From contig VXBM01000891.1 in assembly GCA_013400155.1 (NCBI GenBank), forward strand, positions 265,347 through 329,346: a DNA stretch of 64,000 nt, given 5' to 3'. Both the position numbers and the translations under genes were made by a program. The notes below the pieces were generated by a model, which saw only the letters and a program-made list of their open reading frames with translations, searched no databases and was not told where the DNA came from. Numbering within the stretch: the first letter of the stretch is position 1; each line of letters starts with the position of its first letter. The stretch is from Helopsaltes ochotensis. Lineage: Eukaryota > Chordata > Aves > Passeriformes > Locustellidae. This document shows positions 47,516 through 58,602 of the stretch, in pieces.

Positions 47516-50214
47516 GTGGGACAGGGCATGGACCTGGGAGAGTGAAATCCTGTCCCTCTCAAAGCTTTCTGCAGGTGTTTCCATCCCTGTTAGCACTTCA
47601 CTGGGCTCTGGCTTTCTCCCTTTTCATCTGTGTACAGGTGTGTCAGTAAGACACTTCATATCTTGAGAATACTCCATCTTTTCCAGCTGAACTATAACTT
47701 TTTTTGGTTGGAAGCGCTGTGTGGTGGAGTCCACGGGGAGGTCTGTGCAAGGTAAGGAGAGGAAACGTGCTGCCCAGAGGTGCTCCCATACATGAGGCCA
47801 AGCCTCCCGTGGGGAGAAGTCACAGGCTCAGGAAGTCATGGGAGCTGAAAATGCTGGCCGTAGGGTTCAACCTCATTAGGCTAAAATTTAACAGACATGT
47901 GTGAAAGCCTCCTCAGCCCACATCTGCGGTCACTGAAGGTTTCCAGCTGAACAAATCCCTGACGGGGTCTGGAGGCTCCATGGGCTCACTGGAGGCCTGG
48001 CAGGTCTGTCCAGAGCTGCTTTTCAGCACTCCCCCACACTATGTGAGACAAGCAGCAACCCTGCTGTCCTGTGGAGCTCCAGCCTTGTCCTCTCCTGACA
48101 TCCTCATGCTCAGCAAAACACGGCGCAGCCAGCCAGGGAGCTAAGGCATGAACTGTGAGTGTAAACTACTTGACTCGAAGAGCAGTGAGGCTTAAGATGG
48201 AAAACTCAGGGCTGGCAATGCGGATAGAGGCCAGGACAGAAGTTGAAGTGCCTGGGATAACCTCCTGGTGATGGCTGTGTGCATCTGCTTGTGTTCACTC
48301 TGCATCCAGGGCTGAGCGCTGGGGGCCGTGTGCTCCCAGGAGATGGCCACTCCGCTGTCAGGTGGAGATGCTGTGAAAAAAGACATGAGCTTGTTTATAA
48401 GGGCCTTGTTTTGAAGTTTTTCCAGCAGAGTAAACACAGACAGGATGTCCTCAAAAGTTTTGACCTGGCCGTCCCCAAGGGCTGTGCCTTCGGGGTGCCT
48501 GACCCGAACACCCCCGTGCTGGAAGAGGGGGCTGGTTTGGGCAGGGAGGACCATGGCACTCAAATGGATTTTTTCCATGTGACAAGATACATTTCACCCT
48601 TTCCGTTTTTTGGTGATTAATCTGAAGTGGATTTTTTTTTTTTTGGTGCCACCTGCATTTCTAGGGAATTCCCAGAAGCATTCCAGTTTGCTGGAATCTG
48701 CCTAGCACCCAGAGCCGTTCTCACATCATGCCAGCTCCATTCTTTCCTCCTGCAATCCATTATCCTGTACGTGCCTAGCTGCCTTCATGCTTTGCCTCCC
48801 AACATCATTTACATAAGAGGAAAATTAGCAGCTTGAGTAATTATGAATAACTCACATTAGACAAAGGGGCCTTGGGGCTGAATGTAGGCAGCCGGAACGT
48901 CTGGCATTGCAGACCTTCCATGGCCAGGAAAGGATCCTTTTTCTTTCATTTGGGGTTTCCCAGAAATGCCCTGGGGTTCAGGAACCCACATCCCATTGGT
49001 GTTCAGCAGGAGGACATGGAGAGTGCTGGCAGCGCAGATCTTCCAGGTGCCCAGGTGGGAATTTGGTCTGGCTGAGCTCTGTGGACCCCTTTTAGTGGGT
49101 TGGCCACGAGCAGAGCCCACCCATGAGCTCACTGCCCACATCTCCAAGATATTCTGAGAGCAGGGAGCAAGATTCAGGCTCTGCTCATCCCTGCTCAAGA
49201 TTCAGGCTCTGCTCATCCCTGCTCCAGGGCTGGACAACTCTTGGTTTAAAAGAAGGAAGATCAGAGCTGGTGCTGGTGTCTCCCAGATTAAAGGGAAAGC
49301 TCCCACATCTGAGGAGACTGGGCGCTGCTGAGCTGAGCCCAGGACAGCAGCTGTTGCCAGTAAAAATAATGGTTGTTTTTACTAGGGAAAAATTGCCCTC
49401 TGACAGCAGAAAAAGGAGTTCTACTTGAGCAGAAGCTGCAGAACCTGCCTCCAAATACCCAAATACAAAAATAAATCTTAAAAGGACAGCCTGTAAACAC
49501 TTAGCAGTGCTGTCTGCAAGGCCCGATGAAAATAAAGGAAGCTATTTCAGTTTTTGCATGTATTTTCATCCTTACTTGCATAAAAAGCAGCTTGCTGTTG
49601 CTTTAAAATATTAAAATACATGTAAAATACATTAGGCTTGTGTACAGTTTTCCAAGGGGGTGTCACCACAGTGTCCCAGGAGTAACCATACCTGTGCCTC
49701 GGCAAATTCCTGTGTTGAAAAGCCTTAAGTAACAGAGCTGATCCGTTTGTTTTTTTTAAATGAAGTTTCAATTTTGAAGTGGAAAACCCAGAGATCACGT
49801 CAGGACATGAATGCTGGCCCATGAAGAGTCATTGTCCAGGGTCCCAGCAGAGCCGGACTGATACGACCATCACATTTTAACTGCAGCCCAAGACAGCCTC
49901 CACAGCCTCTTCCCTTTTCTCTTGTTCCCTCCATAAAAAGAATGAAATGCTTCTCCCACCATTTATGTATGGAAAAGGTCTGGTTCTGAAATTGTGCACT
50001 TCCCACTTGGAAACAGATGTCTCTTTAATGCTGCTTTTCAGTGTTACTCCCCCAAAACGTGTCATGGGATGACACATTTCAAGAGTGATTTCTTTTTCCC
50101 CCCCTGCACCACAAGACCTATTTGCATTTATTTTTCTCAAATTTGGCTTCTGATTGTTTCCTGGTCCTTCAAAATATTTTTGTTTCTGTTACTGTTTTCT
50201 ATTATTTTGATATA
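47516..50214. other. Intergenic, 2.7 kb, no gene seen
   Basis: Unique-looking sequence with a poly-T run at 48630 and a small tandem duplication at 49169-49224 (listed separately). Confidence 0.6.
49169..49224. repeat. 28-bp direct tandem duplication
   Basis: Two identical adjacent 28-bp units starting aagattcaggctctgctc, at 49169-49196 and 49197-49224. Confidence 0.93.
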
Positions 50215-50332
50215 TTTCAAGGCCAGGTTGGAGGCAGATTGGAGCAGCCTTGGATAGTGGACCCTGCCCATGGCAGGGCTGAAATGAGATGAGATTTGAG
50301 GTCCCTTCCAACCCAGGCCAGTCTGTGATTAT
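50215..50332 (+). mobile_element. CR1 LINE 3' tail
   Basis: tttcaaggccaggttggagg, cctgcccatggcagggctg, gaggtcccttccaaccc, gtctgtgatt. 5'-truncated. Confidence 0.9.
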
Positions 50333-51561
50333 GTTTGCTCTGCCAGGATCACTGTCTTATTCCAGCTGTCACATTTTTGGGGGGATTTTGGTCAGTCTGG
50401 CTGACTGCAACATGCAGAGGCCAGGGTACAAGCTTTTTTGGCAGAGGTGTTGAATAGCTTCTCAGTGAGCACAGTTTACTGTACACAAAGACAGCAGGGA
50501 GAAGACATTTCCTTCTGTCTTTCTCTTTTTTCTTTCCTAATTCATCCTCTTCTTCCATTAGACCTCACATCCCAGCGCTGCTCCTTGATGTGTATTTGCT
50601 CAAAGATTTATTTTTCTGTCTCTAATTTGCTGGTTCTTCCATCTTTTTATGAGTTTGCTTCCTAAAATGAGGTTTTAGACCTTTTTTCCGGGGAGTTTTT
50701 TCACTGCTTCTAAGAAAGTGAAGGGGGTTCCAATATTTCATCACAGTTGCTTCCTTTTAACTTGCTAATTTGAGATGATACGAGAGGTCAGGGAGTTCCC
50801 CAGGTTGTGCTCCATGAAGCACTGTGTGAAATCACTGCTGAACCCTTTGACTCACTTTCGTTTTGTTCTCCAGTATTCCCACTTGAACCCTGTGAATTTT
50901 GCCCTCCTCATACCAGCTGCATAAAATCACCAAAAACATCTTCCTGTAGTATTTGGGCTCCTTAACAAGCAGTCGTTTGTCTGCTCTAAGTCCTTTGGTA
51001 TATTTTACATTGTTTTCCCCGCAAAGATAATTTTAAGAAAAGTTGCAGTATTGCAGATACTGAAAGGTCATGGGAACTCCTGGCTAAGATTAGCCCAGCT
51101 TCTTCCTATCAATGGCTGTAAGTGGCATTGGCATTGTAAAAGGAGTACTGTGGGAGCAGTAAAAGACATTTTTTTTCCCCAAGTACACATTGAAAAGCAC
51201 TTTTATCCCATGTCTAGGGCTGGGCACTAACAGCAGCTCTATCACCATGGGCTGATGTTTTCTATTCAGGGGCTCACAGAGAATGCATTGTTCCAAGGGG
51301 AGCTGAGCTGCAGAGGTTGGAACAATTTCATAAGCACAAGATTCCTGCAAGGTGTCTAGGAGGAGCCTTCAGGTGGAAGCGAAACCCTCTGATAGGGGCT
51401 GCTAAGCAAATGAGCTTTACTCTGTACAACTCTAAGAGCAGAAGAAATGAAACAGAAAAAATGAAACAAAAACCAACCCGAAGTTGGCGTTTCCTTCACT
51501 CTGCTCAGTTTGTCATTACCAGGAGCCAGGCAGAAACCTCGTGTTCTGCAGAGCAAATCCT
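50333..51561. other. Intergenic, no gene seen
   Basis: 1.2 kb; nothing recognisable. Confidence 0.6.
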
Positions 51562-52207
51562 GTGAGGAGCAGCTGAGGGAGCTGGGGAAGGGCCGGGGGC
51601 CCAAGAGGAGGTGAAGGGAGTTGGGAAGGGGCTGGAGCCCCAGGAGAGGCTGAGGGAGCTGGGAAGGGGCTGGAGCCCCAGGAGAGGCTGAGGGAGCTGG
51701 GAAGGGGCTGGAGCCCCAGGAGAGGCTGAGGGAGCTGGGAAGGGGCTGGAGCCCCAGGAGAGGCTGAGGGAGCTGGGAAGGGGCTGGAGCCCCAGGAGAG
51801 GCTGAGGGAGCTGGGAAGGGGCTGGAGCCCCAGGAGAGGCTGAGGGAGCTGGGAAGGGGCTGAGCCTCGAGAAAAGGAGGCTCAGGGGGGACCTTGTGGC
51901 TCTGCACAACTCCCTGCCAGGAGGGGACAGCCAGGGGGATCAGGCTCTGGGAACAGGGAACAGGGACAGGGGGAGAGGGAACGGCCTCAGGGTGGGACAG
52001 GGGAGGCTCAGGGTGGATAGCAGCAGGAATTTCCCCATGGAAAGGGCTGTCCAGCCCTGGCAGAGGTGCTCAAGGCAGTGGTGAGTCCCCATCCCTTGAG
52101 CTGTGTGGCTGTGGCACTTGGGGACAGGGGTCAGTGGTGGCCTGGGCCGTGCTGGCCCAGTGATGGCCTCTGAAGGCTTTTCCAACCCAAATGATTCTGT
52201 GATTCCA
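51562..52207 (+). mobile_element. CR1 LINE 3' end (third subfamily) carrying an internal minisatellite
   Basis: After the repeat array the CR1 continues: gagaaaaggaggctcagggg, ctctgcacaactccctgcc, ctgtggcacttggggacagg, ttttccaacccaaatgattc. The wording differs from the young copies, so this is another subfamily. Its 5' part is occupied by a 38-bp tandem array. Confidence 0.9.
51573..51868. repeat. 38-bp minisatellite inside a CR1 element
   Basis: About 7.5 units of ctgagggagctgggaagg plus ggctggagccccaggagagg. The first two units are diverged; five central units (51650-51839) are identical, showing recent expansion or homogenisation. The unit is a CR1 segment (compare ctgagggagctgggg in ordinary CR1). 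Because 38 is not a multiple of 3, peptides repeat only every three units across frames. Confidence 0.95.
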
Positions 52208-55200
52208 TGCATTTCTCCAGGGATTTACCAACAAACCAACACCTTCCAGCTGGGACCATCCCTCCTGGTGTGCTGGCCATTAGCCTCTGGTCACAGCAGT
52301 GACACTGGAAGCGCATGGACACGTTTCTCTAAACATTGAGAGGCACAATTCTAATTTGAGCCTGCTGCCCATTAAATGGATTTAATTTCTCAAAGGGCTG
52401 CTTCTCTTTTACTTTGCAGCATCTGGAGCCTTTACAGAGGGATGGTGATAGGGCTGGGAGCCCTTATCTCCCGGGGCTGCATCCAGGAGTGGCTGGGGGC
52501 ACCTCTTTAGATCTCCATGGGCTGTCCTGGGCACAGACACTCCACACTGAGCACCCCAGGCAGATTATTCCAGATAGATGAGTTTCTCCTAACACGGAGG
52601 GGCCAATGTGCTCCTTGGTGGCTTTTCCATCCCCTCTAGGTCATTGCCTAGGCCCAGGCCACAGCTCTCATTCTTCCTCAGCCCTTACAAAGAGGAGGAA
52701 GGAAGAGCACGGAAGGACACCGAGCTGTGCAGGGGAAGGATGAAATCATCAGGGGATTACTGAACACTCTCCCGTGCGGTGACACAAATGTCCTGACGCA
52801 ACTGCAGGCAGACAAAGCCGTCCCCCGGGCAGCGTCAGGGCTGGCTGGCACGGCAGGAAGAACAAGTTGTGCTTTTGGAGAGTTTTTCTCTCCTGCAAAG
52901 GACGGATCACTCTTCAGGGAGTTCTTCTCGTCTCGCTTCCCAAGTGGTGCTTCCCACTGAAAGGCTGGCTCATGGTGCCAAAGGGTTTCCTCAGCAGGAG
53001 AAAAGCACCCAGTTCTTCCTCATTTCCCCTTTTTTTCCCTGTACCATACACTCACAATAACTTGGGTTTGGCTGAAGGACACTATAGAGAAAGGTGACGT
53101 CTGGAGCTGAGGACACCAAGAAACACAGGTCTATCTCCTCCCATGAGGGTTGTCCACGTGGTTAATCAAACCTTTGGAGAAAGGGGGATTTACTTGCAGC
53201 TGTCTGGCTTCAGCTGCTGGGGGTTGATTAGTACCCATTAATTGTTTTCCCAGTCCAGGCACTCGTGAGCAGAGATCAAAGCACTCTTCAACCCTAAACC
53301 AGAGAGAATGGTGCCCTTGGACCACAGGATGGATGGAACCTGCTGTGGGCAAGGATCCCAACAGGCAAATGCCTTTGTTCGGAACAATAACTAAAAATCT
53401 TACCATCCTCTCTGATGTGGGGATGCCCCAGCCAGAGTTGTGAACTCAGAATGGATATGGTAGATTGAATATGGTTTTTGTTCTTCCTTTTGGTGCAGAG
53501 ACTTGAGAATACTCCTTCTATCTTAAAATAACTTCTCCAGTCCTTTTATTTTTTTGGCATTGCTACCAGCTTCTTCAATGTCACTGCAATTGTATCGTCA
53601 ACGCAAATACCACTACAACGCCACTGCATCTGCATTTTCTTTCAGCTGAGACCCTCCAGAACACATTTTCCCACCACAGAGATAATGACTGCAGCTGCAA
53701 CTTTCTGTACTGCTCAGTGAAAATGGGGTTTGTCAGAACACCTCTGGCTGCCTGAAAGATCCCAGAGCAGCTCTCCTGCCCCTCAGTGATAGCTGCCAGT
53801 GCTCGTGCTGCCCACAGATTTTATCAACAGGGCCAGGTAGGTGTTTTTCAAAGAATCAGTGATTTAAAATGTCAATTAGCATTGAAATATTTCCCACCTA
53901 CAAGGTTAAAAAGAAAAATAGTGGGGGGGGGAAGGGTAGGGGGCGGGATTAATTCCAAATTCTTGAGATTCCAAAGCAATGAGTGTCTTTCTTCAAAAGG
54001 AGTAGGGAGATGATGCTGCATGAAGGAAACTGCCTCTCGAGTTGAGATTTTTTATAATTTCCACCCACTCTGATATCCACAGGTATATTCTCTCTCCTCA
54101 CAGTGCCTGTGGGCTAGATGCAGCCAGGGATGTGCATGTTTTGGTTGCAGTGTTTCCTTTCTGTAGGAATTTTTTTTTTTCCTGGGAAAAGCATGCCAGC
54201 CTCTGTAAGTGCTCTTCAGTGGGAGTTCAACAGCTTTGTTGTTTTTTAGAACGTGTCAAAGGGCAAGAACAGACAAATTCATGCTGTAACACAAATACAA
54301 AAACCTGGGGAAATTCAAAGGTGGGTAGATCTGAGGTTCTGCCCCGGGTCCATTCCTAAATCCTAACAGTTCATCCCCTCAGCACCATGGCTTCCCTTTG
54401 GAAAGTCTCCTGCTCCATCACCCAGGGTGCAAGGCTTGGGTGCTCTCACAAGGGTTCTGCCCTCAGTAGGAATATTTTCCACCCTGGGAGCCCAGGGCAG
54501 GCGGTAGGATATCTTCTGGCTGAGGCTGATATGAAGTGACAAACCAGAGCAAATATTTATTTTTAATGTACACCCTCAGTGAAACTTTTGCGGGATATGT
54601 GGCTGCTTGAAATGTAAACCTGAATTTCATTCTTCATTAATTCCATGCAAAGAAATTAGGAAACCACTCACAGTGCGAGGTGTGTGGCAAAAATGTGGCT
54701 CAAAACAGGGCTGATATAGAATGGCATCCTGCAATGCTATTTTTCTTCCCCGTTAATTTCAGAGACTGGGCACTACCCAGTTCTGGCAGTCTTGCTAGGA
54801 ACCACCAATGAAACACCACTGGAACTGGTCTGGAGCATCTCTCATAAGTATTTCCTACATGAGCACCTGCAGGCCAAATAAATTTACACATACTTATCAA
54901 TAAAAACAAAAACTTAGTGGCAACAGCGAAAAATCTGATGTTGTCTTGGGCTTTTATGGTGAGAGGATAAGATCATTTGTATGGAAAACAGAATGGATGA
55001 GGTTAGGTGAAATTAAATTAACTAGAACCCTCTTTCCATGAAGAATAGGATACAGAAATCACTTGTTTGTGTTTTCTAAGCCAACATTCTGCTTGGTTTT
55101 CTTTGCTTGTCTACAGAGGATGAGAGAACTGTGGCAAAATGAAATGATTCTCCTGTCCCTGGTGGCAAGGTGACAGCTCTTGATCAGGAGGCTGATGGTG

Positions 55201-55822
55201 TAAATCAGTGGTGATGGTCAGTCTGTTGAAGTTATCACAGAATCCCCAGGACAGCCTCAGGACTGGGGACCTGGACTGGACAATCCCCAGGACTTGGGCA
55301 CCTTCTCAGTGCCTTAGGGAAATGTTCATGGAGCAGGGTAGAAAGGCAGCTCCAGGACACTGCTGTGGCCCAGCCTGTGGAAACACCAGTCTCCAGGGGA
55401 GCTTCTGGTCTTTGCTGGCATTTTGGGTGGTTTGGGAGCTGCAAACCCCAACAAACCCTGAACAGCAGAGAAAATGCTGCTTTGACTGAGGGACTCTGAA
55501 ATCGTTGCATTCTTAGTGTGGCTGTGGTCAACAATCCAGGTCAACAATCCTGCTGTTCCAGCCTTTTTGGAGGCTAAAGGTAGTGTTCTCCAGGTAATAA
55601 ATCTATCTTTGCCTACAGGAGCAAACAGGATCCTTGTAGCTCACACATGGCTGTGGAACACCATTCCTGAATGTCCTGTGCTGAGGTCAGGGCTCCACTT
55701 CTGTCCCGAGGAGCCCAGAAAATGCCAACAGCTGTCAGTATTTAAGACTTTGGCATAGCCGAGGGGTAAGAAACTTGATGGTCCTCATAAAAAAAAAGGA
55801 AGTCCAATGGAAGAGGATTTGG
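52208..55822. other. Intergenic, 3.6 kb, no gene seen
   Basis: No repeat family or gene recognised. Confidence 0.6.
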
Positions 55823-56053
55823 CTCCCATGGGGAGTTAGATTGGGCATTAGAAAAAAACTCTTCACAGAAAGGGTTGTCCAGCCCTGGCACAGATGCTCA
55901 GATGGAGTCCCCATTCCTGCAGGTGTTCAAAAGCTGTGTGGATGTGGCACTTGGGGACACAGATCAGTGGTGGCCTTGGCAGTGCTGGGGAACAGTTGGG
56001 CTCGATGGCCTCGAAGGGCTTTTCCAACCCAAGTAACTCCTTGATCCTATGAT
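55823..56053 (+). mobile_element. CR1 LINE 3' fragment (third subfamily)
   Basis: cacagaaagggttgtccagc, gatgtggcacttggggacac, gctcgatggcctcgaagggc, ttttccaacccaag, then a gatcctatgat tail. Same type as the 51.6-kb copy. Confidence 0.9.
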
Positions 56054-58011
56054 CTGTAAATACATCCTGTTATTTCATTGTCATGCAGGCCTTTCAATCG
56101 AAATATTGGACGTTTGAGTACTTCAGGGACTCACAGAGTGCAGAGGCCGTGCCCACACTTGCAAGGCCACAGCCCTTCCTCAGTGCTCCAGGTTGGTGCA
56201 CCTGGGGCCGGGAGGGAGCTGCGACCATGCAGAGACCCCAAAGCCACGGCCCTGAGTGAAACCAAAGCTCTGATGAGGACCCAGGGCCTGGCTGGGGATG
56301 ATGCAGATCAAAAGTGGGTGCTCTGGCTCCCCCAGGTACTTGTGCCCCCCAGGCCAGGGTCCCCAGCTCTGCTGCACGGGTGGTTAAGCTCCCGAGCAGC
56401 AGCTGCTCAACAGCTGCAGCTCACACTCCATATATGAAAGAAACCCTAAATCTGTGTGAAATTTCCAGTGGTTTAACAGCTGCTGCCTGAGCCAGGCTGT
56501 CTGTGTCACACACACGGTGACGCTGGAGGGGAAGGAGGCAGGACAGACAGCTGGGAGCTGTCGTTTCTCCAGGCGCTTAGTTTTAATATGCTGTTGCTCA
56601 TGTCAGAGCCTTTTCAGTGAAAACTTGAGAATGGAGAAGCCTTTGGATTTATCTCCCACTCCGTTTTTTTTTTTTTACTCCCTGCCCCACAGTTGGAGTG
56701 AGTTTAGTATGACTCAAACTCTGTCATTACTGGATTTTTTTTCCTAGGGGGACTTTTTAGTGGGATTCATTGCAACTTTAAATTCTCACTCTTGTGAATG
56801 GAGAGGAGTGGTTTCTCCATCCAGGAATGGGCGGTTCAGCTGAATTAGCTATTTGGTTTAGACGAAGACAATTTGCTTTGGGACTTCTCTAAAGTTATTT
56901 TTTGGGGGGCAGCAGTGCTAGGGGTAGGTCCCACAATGTTCTGGGTCTCTGGAGAGGAGAAGGTGCTCTGGGCAGACAAGAAAACTTTTGAAGAAGTGCC
57001 ACTAAAAACCAGGAAATTGGCTGTGTGCTTTGAAAAAGCAATTAGTGAGAGGATCTGGAGGGTGATTAAAATATCTACATATTAATAGGCTGTGGTATGA
57101 CCAACCACTAACACTGTTTGCCTGTGGAGAGGGAGGGTTTTATGCCCAGGACGTGGCAGAGAAAAGTCTGGGTCACCAGAAGGGCTTTATTCACCTCAGT
57201 AAACAATAAAGTGCAGGATAAAATCTGTGGTGTTGCTGGGATTTATTTCATAAAATACCTGGTGCAAACAGTTGTTTTCATTTTCTAACATTTTGTACTC
57301 TCTATGGGTTTACAAAAATAAAATTATCTATTAACTCATAACCAAAACCAGTCCTTAATTCTACTTTTTACTGAAATTATATTTATGCCAGGAATCCCTT
57401 CCTCTCAAATGCAAATTCAGGTTAACCAAAAATTATGTGATTTTTAGCTGTGGGAAGCCCTGCTCTCAGCAGAGGTGATGCCACAGAGTTAAAGCACTTC
57501 TGACACAGTCTGAGGATCTCCTGTCTTCCTCACACTGCTTGCCTGGATTTTGGCTGGATTTTCCTGGATTCCATGAATCTTCTGTGATGCAACATCAGTC
57601 TCTGCTCAGACAATAACTACAGGAATTACCTCTGGCTGGAACAGGGTCTCCTGCCAAAGAGGTGGTGGTCAGCTCGCTTCATTTTTGGCAGTTCTGGTGG
57701 GAGCTGCACCCGGAGTTGTAGTTTTTGTCCAACATCAAAATGGTTTGGGCCAGAGTATTCCCACACCCAAATCTCAAATCCCAAAATTCCCACCCCAAAT
57801 CTCCCTGCACATCTAATGGCTACACAGGGATGGGGCATCAGGAAGGGAGAGGGATGGAGAGGCACAGGGGAGACCTTGAGGTGGGTATTGTACAGTGGTT
57901 TGAGGTGGGTGGGACCTCATGGATTGAGGCCCCCAAGGGTTTGCAGGTTCTCGTGGGTGAAAAGCTGTAGGTGAGCCAAAAGAGTGCACTCACAGCCCAG
58001 GAGATCAAACA
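56054..58011. other. Intergenic, no gene seen
   Basis: 2 kb; nothing recognisable. Confidence 0.6.
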
Positions 58012-58602
58012 CTCCCTGGGCTGCACGGAAACAGGCTTGGGCAGGTCAAGGGAGGTGATTCCCCCCTCTGCTCTGCCCCAGGAGGGCCCACCTGGAGCAC
58101 TGCACCCAGCACTGGGGTCCTCAGCAAAGGAAAGACCTGGGGCTGTGAGAGAAGGTCCATGGGAGGGCACGGAGCTGCTGCCAGGGCTGGAGCCCCTCTG
58201 CTCTGGAGCCAGCCTGGCACACCTGGGGCTGCTCAGCCGCACAAGAGAAGGCTCCAGGGAGAGCTGCCAGCCCTGCCAGGGCCTGAAGGGGCTCCAGGAG
58301 AGCTGCAGAGGGGCTGGGGACAAGGCAGGCAGGGACAGCCCCCAGGGAATGGCTTCCCAGTGCCAGAGGGCAGGGCCAGCTGGGATCTGGGGCAGGAATT
58401 GCTGGCTGGGAGGGTGGGCAGGCCCTGGCACAGGGTGCCCAGAGCAGCTGGGGCTGCCCCTGGATCCCTGGCAGTGTCCAGGGCCAGGCTGGACAGGGCT
58501 TGGAGCAGCCTGGGACAGTGGAAGGTGTCCCTGCCCATGGCAGGGGTGGGACTGGATGATCTTTAAGGTCCCTTCCCACCCAAGCTGTTCTGTGATTCCA
58601 TG
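58012..58602 (+). mobile_element. CR1 LINE 3' end, young subfamily (copy D, longest)
   Basis: This copy reaches further 5' than A-C: gcaggtcaagggaggtgatt, cctggagcactgcacccagc and ctggggtcctcagcaaagg belong to the end of the CR1 reverse-transcriptase frame. It then shares the long common blocks and ends in ccaagctgttctgtgattcc. Long open frames here on both strands (up to 298 codons on the minus strand) are by-products of its GC-rich sequence. Confidence 0.93.

Noticed and set aside
51356..51907. Repetitive proline/serine/leucine-rich open frames of 134 and 183 codons on the minus strand
   Set aside because: They translate the 38-bp minisatellite in different frames. The repeat period is not a multiple of three and there is no other coding sign.
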